Assembly (NCBI RefSeq): GCF_023715725.1
Contig: NZ_JAMBOT010000002.1
Span: 1-64,000, forward strand
Reading direction: 5' to 3'
DNA: 64,000 bases
Origin: Paenibacillus pasadenensis
Lineage (GTDB): Bacteria; Bacillota; Bacilli; Paenibacillales; Paenibacillaceae
A program made the position numbers and the translations under genes. Shown in pieces: positions 1-7,828 of this stretch. Within the stretch, counting starts at the first letter, position 1, and every line of letters starts with the position of its first letter. The notes under the pieces were generated by a model that saw only the letters and a program-made list of their open reading frames with translations, was not told where the DNA came from and did not search any database.

Positions 1-417
1 GTGCCGGGGGCCGCATACGGGCAGCTGAGCGACGCTGCCCGCTTGCGGCTGTGGCGGGAGCGGCTGACCGCCTCTCCCGCCAGCAACCGGATGGGCGTCC
101 GCTTGCAGCCGGACGGCCCGCCGCTGGAGCTGCTTCGCCGTGCGGATATTTTATCGCACGGCGTGCTGCCTGGGGCGGTGCAGCTTCCGCCCGGCGGAGA
201 GCCGGTCGTGCTTGGCGCAGGCGCTCAGACGACAGGCGGCTATCCTGTCATCCTGCATGTCATCTCAGCCGATTTGCCCCTGCTGGCGCAAATACGGCCC
301 GGCGATTATGTGCAGTTTGCTCAGATGGAGCTGGAAGAGGCTCAGCGCCTGCTGCTGTTTCAGGAGCATGAGCTGAAGCTGCTTGAAACCGTGCTTCGGT
401 TTAAACACTTAGAGTGA
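1..417 (+). CDS. pxpC: 5-oxoprolinase subunit C, C-terminal part (cut by window start)
   Basis: Only the last 138 codons are in the window; the frame is open at base 1, so the GTG there is probably internal. The protein would be the carboxyltransferase-like C subunit (KipA type) of the ATP-dependent PxpABC 5-oxoprolinase, which opens 5-oxoproline to glutamate in the cytoplasm. Family landmarks seen are SPASNRMGVRL near residue 26, LSHGVLPGAVQLPPGGEPVVL, QTTGGYPVILHVISADLPLLAQIRPGD and a helical C-terminus. The next gene is pxpA, giving the order C then A; pxpB should lie upstream of the window. It ends at TGA 415-417 with a 286-nt repeat-containing gap before pxpA. Identity is firm from the motifs; the true start is not visible. 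Confidence 0.88.
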   Translation: MPGAAYGQLSDAARLRLWRERLTASPASNRMGVRLQPDGPPLELLRRADILSHGVLPGAVQLPPGGEPVVLGAGAQTTGGYPVILHVISADLPLLAQIRPGDYVQFAQMELEEAQRLLLFQEHELKLLETVLRFKHLE

Positions 418-499
418 AGCAGAGAAAGTTCTGACATTCGCACCGCTGTCATCTCATATTTTATTAAAAGGAAACCATTTTAGCGGTCCGGAATTTAAT

Positions 500-582
500 T
501 TGAACTTGAACTCAATCCGAACTTGAACTATTCCGAACTTGAACTCAATCCGAACTTGAACTTATTCCGAACTTGAATGTAA
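500..582. repeat. Tandem 15-18 bp repeat between pxpC and pxpA
   Basis: About five consecutive copies of a unit reading TCCGAACTTGAACT plus a 1-4 base A/T-rich tail (tails CAA, A, CAA, TA, TAA). The first copy starts TGAACTTGAACT and the last carries GAATG instead of GAACT. Unit length varies from 15 to 18 bases, as expected of slippage. The repeat occupies the otherwise gene-free gap between two genes expected to be co-transcribed; I see no open frame or terminator hairpin in it. Function is unknown. Confidence 0.8.
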
Positions 583-703
583 TCCCGAATCCGGTTCAAC
601 CTCAGCGGTCTGGGGGTCTCATTCAATTCGCCTTGCTTCCACCTGCGGGTTCGTTTCCACAATACATATCGTATATTTTTTTAAAAAGGAGGGCTCCAAT
701 CAT

Positions 704-1464
704 ATGATTACAATGGATTTAAATGCAGACTTTGGCGAAGGCTACGGAGCATATTCCTTTGGAGCGGACGAGGCGCTGCTCGCCAGCATCACGAGCGCCA
801 ATATTGCCTGCGGCTGGCATGCGGGCGATCCGCGCACGATGCGGCAGTCTGTCGAGCGCTGTCTGGCGGCAGGCGTGTCGATTGGAGCCCATCCCGGCTA
901 TCCTGACCGGCAGGCTTCGGGCGAAGATCGTTGGGTTTAACGCCGGAGGAGGTTTATGAGGCGGTGCTGTATCAAACCGGCGCGCTGCTTGCTTTTGTAA
1001 AGGCTGCTGGAGGGGAGCTTCGCCATATTAAGCCGCATGGGGCGCTTTACCATCAATGCGGCAGCAGCTCGGAGCATGCTCTCGCTGTCGCCAGAGCGGC
1101 AGCCGACCTGGGCGGGCTGGCCGTTTACGGTCAGGCAGGCAGCCAGCTGCTCGCAGCTGCAGCCTCGACGGGTCTGCCTTTTGTCGCCGAAGGCTTTGCT
1201 GACCGCATCTATACTGCCGATGGCAGTCTTGCCGACCGCTCGTTGCCCGGTGCGGTGCTGCATGATCCGCAGGCTGCGCTAAGGCAGGCCAGATCGATCG
1301 CCCTGGAAAGCAGGGCGGAAACGATTGATGGAGGGACAGCAAGCGTGCGTGCAGGCACACTATGCCTTCATGGAGATGCCCCGGGTGCGGAGCTCGCGGC
1401 CTCAACAATTCGTGCTGGATTGGAGGAGGCAGGTGTGATCGTTGCAGCGCCGAAGTTTCTATGA
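704..1464 (+). pseudogene. pxpA: 5-oxoprolinase subunit A (LamB/YcsF family), one-base frameshift
   Basis: The two halves lie in different frames. The first, from ATG 704 behind AAGGAGGG at 687-694, reads [20 protein letters not shown], the hallmark N-terminus of LamB/YcsF proteins, through HPGYPDRQ. It then shifts and stops at 938-940. The second half ([20 protein letters not shown]... to AAPKFL) continues in the next frame to TGA 1462-1464. Adding one G to the GG at 913-914 restores [17 protein letters not shown], as expected for the family, and gives 253 residues, the normal length. PxpA is the hydrolytic subunit that acts on the phosphorylated 5-oxoproline. Either a genuine inactivating deletion or a base-call error in a G run; the rest of the frame is intact, which favours error or a very recent event. 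Confidence 0.88.
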
Positions 1465-1865
1465 GCCGCCAGCAGGATCTGGTATGGCTGTTCTCCTATG
1501 GAACGTTAAAGCCGGGCATGAGCAATTATAAATTCATTGCTGACTCCGTGCTGGATGCAGAGCCGGGAGCAGCATTAGGCCGGATGGTTGACGTAGCGGA
1601 CGGGGAGTACCCGGCATTAATTCGCGGGCCAATCGGCGGTATTGATTCGGACCGCTATGTGCTTGGCTGGTGGCTGCTGATTACAGTGGATGCGCTGCGT
1701 GAAGCCGATCAGATCGAGGAATTTTTCGGAATGGAAGAAGAAAACTTTTACGAGCGGGTGTGGACGAAGGATCTCTTTAATCCAAACAGGGAAGGCTGGA
1801 TTTACGTATGGCCGTCGGACCGAGGGCGTCCGACCATCGACAGCACGGTTTGGCTGCCTCGCTGA
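1461..1865 (+). CDS. Gamma-glutamylcyclotransferase-like protein (AIG2/GGCT fold)
   Basis: 134 residues from ATG 1461, overlapping the pxpA stop as ATGA, so translational coupling is likely; the frame is open further upstream but only over pxpA. The N-terminus WLFSYGTLKPGMSNYKFI carries the YGTL substrate-binding loop of the gamma-glutamylcyclotransferase/AIG2 superfamily. The acidic stretch IEEFFGMEEENFYER has candidate general-acid glutamates. Enzymes of this fold release 5-oxoproline from gamma-glutamyl peptides or amines, which fits a gene fused to an operon that consumes 5-oxoproline. The exact substrate is not readable from sequence. A hairpin terminator follows immediately. Confidence 0.75.
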   Translation: MSRQQDLVWLFSYGTLKPGMSNYKFIADSVLDAEPGAALGRMVDVADGEYPALIRGPIGGIDSDRYVLGWWLLITVDALREADQIEEFFGMEEENFYERVWTKDLFNPNREGWIYVWPSDRGRPTIDSTVWLPR

Positions 1866-1891
1866 CTTGCGTCAGCGAAAGCGGCCTTTTT
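1860..1891 (+). terminator. Rho-independent terminator after the 5-oxoproline operon
   Basis: Perfect 7-bp stem CGCTGAC-TTGC-GTCAGCG (1860-1877) overlapping the stop codon of the preceding gene. It is followed by AAAGCGGCC and a run of five T (1887-1891). Confidence 0.6.
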
Positions 1892-1956
1892 GTTCGCTGA
1901 TTCTGCGTTGCTGCTTCAGCCGATCAATCCCGGTTACTATTCAAAGCAATCTACTA

Positions 1957-2118
1957 TTAACGCTGTTCTTCCCGGCTCTCCGCCGCTTCAAAAGCAATCA
2001 GCGTCACAGGAAAACCGGCCTCCTCGGTTAGCCTGTTCTCCAGCTTGCGAATCTGCTCCACAGCTTCCTGCATTCCAGAAAGATCAGCATAACGATAAGG
2101 GTCGAATAGTTCTGACAT
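1957..2118 (-). CDS. Small hypothetical protein, 53 residues
   Basis: A short minus-strand gene with ATG at 2116-2118 behind a textbook GGAGGTGATTTT ribosome binding site, ending at TAA 1957-1959. The product starts MSELFDPYRYADLSG, continues with an amphipathic helix (MQEAVEQIRKLENRLTEEA) and ends with VTLIAFEAAESREEQR. No signal peptide, membrane segment or cysteines. The strong ribosome binding site, sensible composition and clean stop support a real gene; I do not recognise the family. It lies convergent to the 5-oxoproline operon and divergent from the copper protein gene. Confidence 0.7.
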   Translation of the reverse strand: MSELFDPYRYADLSGMQEAVEQIRKLENRLTEEAGFPVTLIAFEAAESREEQR

Positions 2119-2291
2119 AAAATCACCTCCTGCAGCTAGAATGCGCCGCCTTTTAATCGTCTATTCGAAATGGAGACAAGCTGAGATCGCGTCTTGAAAT
2201 GTTCACATTCCGGCTTGGTCCAACTGAAACGCATCAAGTAAAATAATAGAAAAGAAAGACATTAACCTGTGAAGGAAGTGCAAAAGCAAGC

Positions 2292-4355
2292 ATGAGCGCT
2301 CTATGGAGGCCTATATATGTATTATTTTTCATTCTATTGCCAGCGGTCGGCACGGCTTCCGGCGCTGCTGCTAAAAATGGCAAAAGAGCCCTGCCGCTGC
2401 TGCTCGCGCTGATTGCCGCGCTGCCGCTGCTTTTGTCGGCGCCGGGCCAGCTGTCGGCTCATGCCGCCTTGCGGGGAGCTTCGCCTGAAGCCGGCTCCCG
2501 ATTGGAGGCTTCACCGGCCGAGGTCAAGCTGACGTTTAACGAGCGCATTGAGAGCGCTGCCGCCAGGCTGGAGGTGCTGGACAAAAGCTCCTCCAAAGTA
2601 ACGGATGACAAGCCGAAGCTGAGCGAAGATAAAAAGTCGATGGCGCTGAAGCTTCCTGCATTGGATAAAGGCGTGTATACGGTAAACTACCGGATTTTAT
2701 CCGAGGACGGCCATACGGTAAAAGGTTCCCATACGTTTGAGGTGCTGAAGGCTTTGCCCACACCTTCACCAAAGCCGACGCCGGTTCCTTCACAAGCTCC
2801 GGCTAAACCCGAGGCTCCTGCGCTGGAATCCGCTTTACCGGCGGCTGGCGCGCGCCTTGACGCGCCTCCGGCCGAGGTCCGCCTGACGTTCAACAAAGAA
2901 ATTAAGGATAACGGCAAGCTGGAAGTGCTTGACGCGGGCTCCTCCAAGGTGACCGATGCGGCAGCGGCAGCGGGCGGCGATAAACAATCGCTGACGCTGC
3001 AGCTGCCAGCACTGGGTAAGGGCGTTTATACCGTCAATTACAAGGTGGAAACCAAAGACGGAGAACCGTTGTCCGGTTCCCATGTGTTTGTTGTCGGCGA
3101 GCCTGCCGCAGCCCGGGATGCCTCCACCTACAATGTGCATGCCCAGCTTGGCCATTCCGGCCATGAGGACGAGGGGCTGACGACGGAGAGCCTGATTTTG
3201 TACGCTGTCCGTTTCCTTTATTATGCCGGCATGATGTTAGCTGCAGGCTGCGCCTTGTGGCAGGCTCTGTACCGCAGCAGCTGGAGCGGCGTGCCCCAGC
3301 TGCTGCGCGGCCGAATCGAGAAAATACCGCCGCAGGCATTAGTGCTCGTAACGCTGCTCTATGTGTTTGTCGAGAGCCAGCAGCTGATGCAGGGGCTGCC
3401 GCCGTCGGAGTGGCTGTCGCTGTTTACCGGCACATCTGTGGGCCAAGGTTATTTGGCGCTGCTGCTGCTGGCATTCGCTGGCCTCGCTCTCCCGCCCGGC
3501 AAAAGCTCCATCCATGCCGTATGGGCGCTGCTATTGCTTGCTGTGGAAGCCTGGAAGGGCCATTCCGCCGCCGCTTCGCCTCGCTGGGCCGCGGTTGCGC
3601 TGGACTACGTGCATCTGGCAGGAGCGGCGTTATGGGCCGGCGGACTGATGCTGCTGCTCATTTTCTGGTATGGAGAACGAAAAGAAGCAGGGAGATTTGC
3701 GGCCAGCTTCTCGCGCGCTGCATGGATCAGCATCGTTGTCCTGACGCTAAGCGGCATAGCTCTTACGCTTCTTTATGTGACAAGACTGGACTACTTGCTT
3801 TTAACGGCATGGGGCATACTGCTTCTCGTCAAGGCGGGACTGGTTATTTTGGTCGCCATAACGGCTTTTCTGCTGCGCCGCCGCATGAAGCGGTCGGGAT
3901 TTCCGGGAGGAGCGCTGCTCAAGCTGGACGCAGCGTTGATGGCGTTAATTTTGGTCATAGTCGGAGTGTTTACCTACGTCAGTCCGCTGCCCGCCAACCA
4001 GCCGGTCGCATGGCATAAAATGGGCGCCGAAATGCATGTGTCCATCCGGATCTCGCCTAATGTGCCGGGCAGCAACGAATTTACGGTCCGGATCTGGATG
4101 TTCAAGTCGCTTGGCGATCCCAAGTCGGTGAAGCTGCGGCTCATCTCGGAGGATAAACCGGAGCTTGGAGCGATTGACGTTCCGGTGAAGCTGTTTACTG
4201 ATGACGAAATCAGCACATTTGACGGTTATCTCAAAACGTCCTATCGCACAACCGGCACGTATTTGCCGTTTGCGGGACGCTGGACGGCGGAAGTGCGGAC
4301 GGTTGACGAAAAGGGCAAGGAACGCGTGGAGCGGGTAAGCTTCCGCAATTACTGA
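2292..4355 (+). CDS. Copper resistance/uptake membrane protein, CopC-CopC-CopD-YtkA-like fusion
   Basis: 687 residues. Two hydrophobic stretches occupy residues 8-24 and 33-55, the second ending SAHA like a signal peptide, placing a His (H57) at or near the mature N-terminus as in CopC copper sites. CopC domain 1 covers about 57-150 (ALRGASPEAGSRLEASPAEV, TVNYRILSEDGHTVKGSHTFEV). A proline-rich linker (154-177) leads to a second CopC-like domain, about 175-270, lacking the leading His. A His-rich stretch HAQLGHSGHEDE precedes a multi-helix CopD-type membrane domain (about 310-565), and the last 110 residues resemble the YtkA-like extracellular domain. CopC binds copper outside the cell and CopD moves it across the membrane. 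The start at ATG 2292 is supported by GAAGGAAGTG upstream. The downstream two-component system is probably functionally linked. Confidence 0.82.
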   Translation: MSALWRPIYVLFFILLPAVGTASGAAAKNGKRALPLLLALIAALPLLLSAPGQLSAHAALRGASPEAGSRLEASPAEVKLTFNERIESAAARLEVLDKSSSKVTDDKPKLSEDKKSMALKLPALDKGVYTVNYRILSEDGHTVKGSHTFEVLKALPTPSPKPTPVPSQAPAKPEAPALESALPAAGARLDAPPAEVRLTFNKEIKDNGKLEVLDAGSSKVTDAAAAAGGDKQSLTLQLPALGKGVYTVNYKVETKDGEPLSGSHVFVVGEPAAARDASTYNVHAQLGHSGHEDEGLTTESLILYAVRFLYYAGMMLAAGCALWQALYRSSWSGVPQLLRGRIEKIPPQALVLVTLLYVFVESQQLMQGLPPSEWLSLFTGTSVGQGYLALLLLAFAGLALPPGKSSIHAVWALLLLAVEAWKGHSAAASPRWAAVALDYVHLAGAALWAGGLMLLLIFWYGERKEAGRFAASFSRAAWISIVVLTLSGIALTLLYVTRLDYLLLTAWGILLLVKAGLVILVAITAFLLRRRMKRSGFPGGALLKLDAALMALILVIVGVFTYVSPLPANQPVAWHKMGAEMHVSIRISPNVPGSNEFTVRIWMFKSLGDPKSVKLRLISEDKPELGAIDVPVKLFTDDEISTFDGYLKTSYRTTGTYLPFAGRWTAEVRTVDEKGKERVERVSFRNY

Positions 4356-4373
4356 CGAAGCGGAGGAGAAGAC

Positions 4374-5237
4374 ATGAAGGCGATCTCAATTAAAAGACTG
4401 ATTTTGTGGACGCCGACCTTTGTCACCGCCGCATGGGAGTATGCCAGACATACGTTCCTTCTTCCCTACGTGTCGATGGATACCGGCAATGTCATTAGCC
4501 CGCTGCTTGTATTTTTTGTAACGGCCACGCTGCTCTCCAAGCTGTTCCGCATGCATGACAATATGCAGGAGGAGCTGCGCAAGCAGCAGGCCGTCAAAGT
4601 CGCGATTCAGGAGCGGGACCAGCTCGCGAGAGAGCTGCATGACGGTATCTCCCAGTCGCTTTTCCTGCTGTCGGTTAAGCTGGACAGGCTTGACCGGGCG
4701 GGCTCGCCGGAGGAGGTCAGGCAGACGACCGAGCAGATACGGGGCACGGTGCGCCATGTGTATGATGATGTCAGGGAGTCGATTGCCAATTTGCGCTCGG
4801 CGCCGGAGGATTCCGATTTGCCCTGGCTGCAATCGCTGAAAAGCGCTGCGGCCGAGCTTCAAGACGCGGGCACTGAGGTGCGTATCGATTGGAAGCTGCC
4901 GGATGTGCTGCTGACAAGCCGGGAAAAAATCGAGCTGCTTGCGATTATCCGGGAGGCGCTGATGAACGTGCGCAAACATGCTTCCGCCACTTTTGTGCAA
5001 GTATCCTGTGAGCAGGAGGGCGGCGACGGCTTCCGCTGTATCGTTCAGGATAACGGCGGGGGAGCGCCGCCTGGCGCAGAGCTGGCCAAAGACCGCTACG
5101 GCGTGAAAATGATGAGCGACCGTGCTCGCGGCGCAGGCTGGACCTTTTTGTTCCGCAGCCCTGCGGAAGGAGAGGAGGGGACGGCGGTTGAGGTGAACCG
5201 GCCTTCCTCCCAGAACAGACGAGACAACGAAGCATAA
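4374..5237 (+). CDS. Sensor histidine kinase, NarL/LiaS-type (HisKA_3)
   Basis: 287 residues, 18 nt after the CopC/CopD gene with ribosome binding site GCGGAGGAGAAG. The N-terminus carries one clear membrane segment (about 42-58) and possibly a weak one at 8-30, with almost no extracellular domain, so it probably senses within the membrane or via a partner. The phosphoacceptor box is ERDQLARELHDGISQSLF with His89, the HisKA_3 form. The ATP-binding part has REALMNVRKHA (N box) and VQDNGGGAPPG (G1 box). It pairs with the next gene, a LuxR-type regulator. Position behind the copper protein suggests copper or envelope sensing, which is inference. Confidence 0.88.
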   Translation: MKAISIKRLILWTPTFVTAAWEYARHTFLLPYVSMDTGNVISPLLVFFVTATLLSKLFRMHDNMQEELRKQQAVKVAIQERDQLARELHDGISQSLFLLSVKLDRLDRAGSPEEVRQTTEQIRGTVRHVYDDVRESIANLRSAPEDSDLPWLQSLKSAAAELQDAGTEVRIDWKLPDVLLTSREKIELLAIIREALMNVRKHASATFVQVSCEQEGGDGFRCIVQDNGGGAPPGAELAKDRYGVKMMSDRARGAGWTFLFRSPAEGEEGTAVEVNRPSSQNRRDNEA

Positions 5238-5291
5238 CGTCAGGACACATCGGCATCCAATAAGATAGATAGAGAAAGAGGAGGAGCAGCG

Positions 5292-6152
5292 ATGGATGAC
5301 AGACCGGCAGGTTTGAACAGGCTTCGTCAGACGATGAACGGAGAGATTGACGGTGGCGGAGGTTTGAGCGGCATGGACCGTTCAGGCTCCGAAAGCTCCG
5401 CAGCATCCCCGCGAGAGAGCGGTCAGCAGCAGATAAGCGAGAATGCAGAAGCCGGACCGGTGCGGGTTCTGCTTGTGGACGATCATCCCCATGGCCGCGA
5501 GGGCATGCGCATGATTTTGGGAGAGGACGCATTTTTTGAGGTGGCGGGCGAGGCGGCTGGCGGCGAGGAGGCGGTGCAGCTGGCGGAACGGCTGAAGCCG
5601 GATCTGGTTCTGATGGATATTCGTATGCCCGGCGTAGACGGGCTTGAAGCGACCTCCCGGATCAAATCGCTGTTCCCTTCCATTAAAATCGTCATGGTAA
5701 CGGTATCGGATGATATCGCGGATTTATTCGAGGCAATCAAACGGGGCGCGCAGGGTTATTTGCTCAAAAATCTTTCGCCGTCCGCCTGGCTGGATTATTT
5801 GCGCGCGGTATCTCTCGATCAGGCGCCGATGAGCCGCGAGCTGGCCACGCGGATTCTGCATGAGTTCCTGCCAAGCGGTGCGGGAACGGCAGGGGCTCCG
5901 CCTGCCCGGACAAAAGCGCAGCCGCAAGGCCGGTCCGCATCACTCACCACTCCGCTTACCGAGCGGGAGAAGGAGATTCTGGAGCGGGTCGCGCACGGGG
6001 AGTCCAACCGCGAGGTCGCCCAAACGCTTGGCATATCGGAGCATACGGTCAAAAACCACCTCAAAAACATTTTGCAGAAGCTGCATTTGGACAACCGGGT
6101 GCAGCTCACGCGTTACGCGTACGAGCACGGACTGATGGAGTGGAAAAAATAG
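5292..6152 (+). CDS. Response regulator, NarL/LuxR type
   Basis: 286 residues. Start ATG 5292 is supported by AAAGAGGAGGAGCAGCG. Residues 1-56 are an unusual, low-complexity polar extension ahead of the receiver domain. The receiver (about 57-175) has the acidic pair in LLVDDHP and phosphoacceptor Asp109 in LVLMDIRMPG. After a linker rich in Ala/Gly/Pro, a LuxR-type helix-turn-helix runs from PLTEREKEILERVAHGES through ISEHTVKNHLKNILQKL. It is the cognate partner of the kinase just upstream (54-nt gap). The N-terminal extension could be a start misassignment, but the only strong ribosome binding site is at the long start. Confidence 0.88.
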   Translation: MDDRPAGLNRLRQTMNGEIDGGGGLSGMDRSGSESSAASPRESGQQQISENAEAGPVRVLLVDDHPHGREGMRMILGEDAFFEVAGEAAGGEEAVQLAERLKPDLVLMDIRMPGVDGLEATSRIKSLFPSIKIVMVTVSDDIADLFEAIKRGAQGYLLKNLSPSAWLDYLRAVSLDQAPMSRELATRILHEFLPSGAGTAGAPPARTKAQPQGRSASLTTPLTEREKEILERVAHGESNREVAQTLGISEHTVKNHLKNILQKLHLDNRVQLTRYAYEHGLMEWKK

Positions 6153-6176
6153 TAGGGCTGGGAATTATTCCAGTGC

Positions 6177-6354
6177 CCAATTGTATGATTTTTCACTCAA
6201 AGTACATTGGAGCAGTGCTGATTTTTGGATTTTGTACGATAAATCATTCAAATTGGCTGGGCATAGGCAACGAAAGCTGAATTTTGTATGTTTTATCACA
6301 TAAAGTGATGAAAAGAGACGGCGATACACCGATTTTATAGGATAAATCGTACAA
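6177..6354. repeat. Four degenerate AT-rich repeats at 51-52 bp spacing
   Basis: Four related cores begin at 6181, 6232, 6284 and 6335. The best pair reads GATTTTGTACGATAAATC (from 6228) and GATTTTATAGGATAAATC (from 6331); the others read TTGTATGATTTTTCACTCAA and TTGTATGTTTTATCACATAA. The intervening 28-30 nt are more GC-rich and unrelated to each other. They lie between the response regulator and the pheST promoter. Not a CRISPR array: the cores are too degenerate. Could be a decayed repeat family or a set of binding sites. Confidence 0.6.
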
Positions 6355-6377
6355 AAAAAGTAAAGCCTTCGTTCAAG

Positions 6378-6406
6378 TTGCAACATCGCCGCATCATGGA
6401 TATAAT
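6378..6406 (+). promoter_or_regulatory. Sigma-A type promoter for pheST
   Basis: TTGCAA (6378-6383), a 17-bp spacer and a consensus TATAAT (6401-6406). The predicted start of transcription, about 6413, is where the T-box leader begins. Confidence 0.8.
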
Positions 6407-6412
6407 GATGAA

Positions 6413-6741
6413 GATTATTCGCACTGCTATGATAGAGACTAGTACGCCGAGCCTGATCCGACAGGGAGGGAGCGCCGCCGATTGAGAGCGCGCCCGGGGC
6501 AGTCAGCCGGCCGAATTCACTCTGGAGCTTGAGTTTTGAACGCACCGTGTTTGGTGCTTGTAGAGACTTGCGGGCAGCCGTCCGTTATCCGGCTATAGAG
6601 CAGCCAGGCGCGTTTGCGCCGGGGGATGACAGTTTGAACGCGCCGTTTGCGGCAGTCCGGACAGCAATCATCGTTTCCCGAGGCTGGAATCAGGGTGGTA
6701 CCACGGTCCTTTCGTCCCTAGCGGAGAGAGGGCCTTTTTTT
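6413..6741 (+). promoter_or_regulatory. T-box riboswitch (tRNA-Phe responsive) leader of pheST
   Basis: The conserved T-box sequence AGGGTGGTACCACGG lies at 6692-6706. It is followed by a terminator formed by GGTCCTTTCGTCCCT and AGAGAGGGCC with a T run at 6735-6741, which ends 32 nt before pheS. Upstream the leader has the stem I landmarks GACTAGTACG (AGUA of the specifier loop S-turn, about 6429) and GGGAGGGA. The 3' side of the expected specifier loop holds GAATTCAC, giving TTC (6516-6518), a Phe codon, as the likely specifier. Uncharged tRNA-Phe would pair here and stabilise the antiterminator. Assignment of the T-box is firm; exact stem boundaries were not folded. Confidence 0.93.
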
Positions 6742-6772
6742 GTTTTTCACCAAGCACAAGGAGGCATTTGCG

Positions 6773-7807
6773 ATGAAGGAACGTTTGGAGGCGCTGCGCG
6801 CGGAAGCGCTGCAGGAGCTGCAAGGAGTCGCCGGTCCACAGGAGCTGGGCGAGCTTCGCGTCAAGTATTTGGGCAAAAAGGGTGCGCTCACCGAGATTTT
6901 GCGCGGCATGGGCGCACTGAGCGCAGAGGAGCGTCCGGTTATCGGTGAAGTTGCGAACAGCGTTCGCGGCGCGATTGAAGCTGTCATCGAGGAGAAAACC
7001 GCCGAATACCGCCGCGCCGAAACGGAGGAGCGCCTGCGCTCCGAGACGATCGACGTTACGCTGCCGGGCAGCGGCCTGCCGACCGGAGCGGTTCACCCGC
7101 TCAACAAGGTGGCGCAGGAGATCGAGGATATTTTTATCGGCATGGGTTATACGATTGCGGAAGGCCCGGAGGTTGAGACCGACTATTACAACTTTGAGGC
7201 GCTGAATCTGCCCAAAAACCATCCCGCGCGCGATATGCAGGATTCCTTCTATATTACGGATGAGATCCTCATGCGCACGCAGACGTCGCCCGTACAGATT
7301 CGCGCGATGAAAGCGATGAACGGCCAATCGCCGCTCAAAATCATTTGCCCCGGCAAGGTGTACCGCCGCGACGATGACGACGCGACGCACTCCTTCCAGT
7401 TCAATCAGGTGGAAGGGCTTGTCATCGGCAAGGGCATCCGCATGAGCGATCTGAAAGGAACGCTGCTGCAGTTCGTGCAGGAGATGTTCGGCAAACAGGC
7501 GCGCATCCGCCTTCGTCCGAGCTTTTTCCCGTTCACGGAGCCGAGCGCCGAGGTTGACGTAACCTGCGCGCAATGCGGAGGCAGCGGCTGCCGGATGTGC
7601 AAAGGAACCGGCTGGCTGGAAATTCTCGGCTGCGGCATGGTTCACCCGAAGGTTCTGGAAGCAGGCGGCTACGATCCAGAGGAAGTAACCGGTTTTGCTT
7701 TTGGCATGGGCATCGAGCGGATTGCTCTGCTCAAATACGGCATCGACGACATTCGCCATTTCTATACGAACGATCTGCGCTTCCTGAGCCAGTTCGCAAG
7801 AATGTAA
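6773..7807 (+). CDS. pheS: Phenylalanyl-tRNA synthetase alpha subunit
   Basis: 344 residues. ATG 6773 is chosen because AAGGAGG lies at 6758-6764; the frame is open 33 nt further upstream into the terminator but has no ribosome binding site there. The N-terminal coiled coil (residues 1-85) is followed by the class II catalytic core with [19 protein letters not shown], the motif 2 region ([24 protein letters not shown]) and motif 3 ([17 protein letters not shown]). [18 protein letters not shown] zinc-like cysteine cluster interrupts the core, as in many bacterial PheS. It forms the alpha2-beta2 enzyme with PheT and is controlled by the T-box upstream. Confidence 0.97.
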   Translation: MKERLEALRAEALQELQGVAGPQELGELRVKYLGKKGALTEILRGMGALSAEERPVIGEVANSVRGAIEAVIEEKTAEYRRAETEERLRSETIDVTLPGSGLPTGAVHPLNKVAQEIEDIFIGMGYTIAEGPEVETDYYNFEALNLPKNHPARDMQDSFYITDEILMRTQTSPVQIRAMKAMNGQSPLKIICPGKVYRRDDDDATHSFQFNQVEGLVIGKGIRMSDLKGTLLQFVQEMFGKQARIRLRPSFFPFTEPSAEVDVTCAQCGGSGCRMCKGTGWLEILGCGMVHPKVLEAGGYDPEEVTGFAFGMGIERIALLKYGIDDIRHFYTNDLRFLSQFARM

Positions 7808-7828
7808 GGAAAGAGAGGGTACTGGACG

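Noticed and set aside
6177..6354. CRISPR-like spaced repeats
   Set aside because: Only four cores, each differing at several positions, and no cas genes nearby; CRISPR repeats are near-identical.
6668..7759. Long minus-strand open frame opposite pheS
   Set aside because: It is the complement of an obvious essential gene in GC-rich DNA, has no ribosome binding site and no recognisable protein features.
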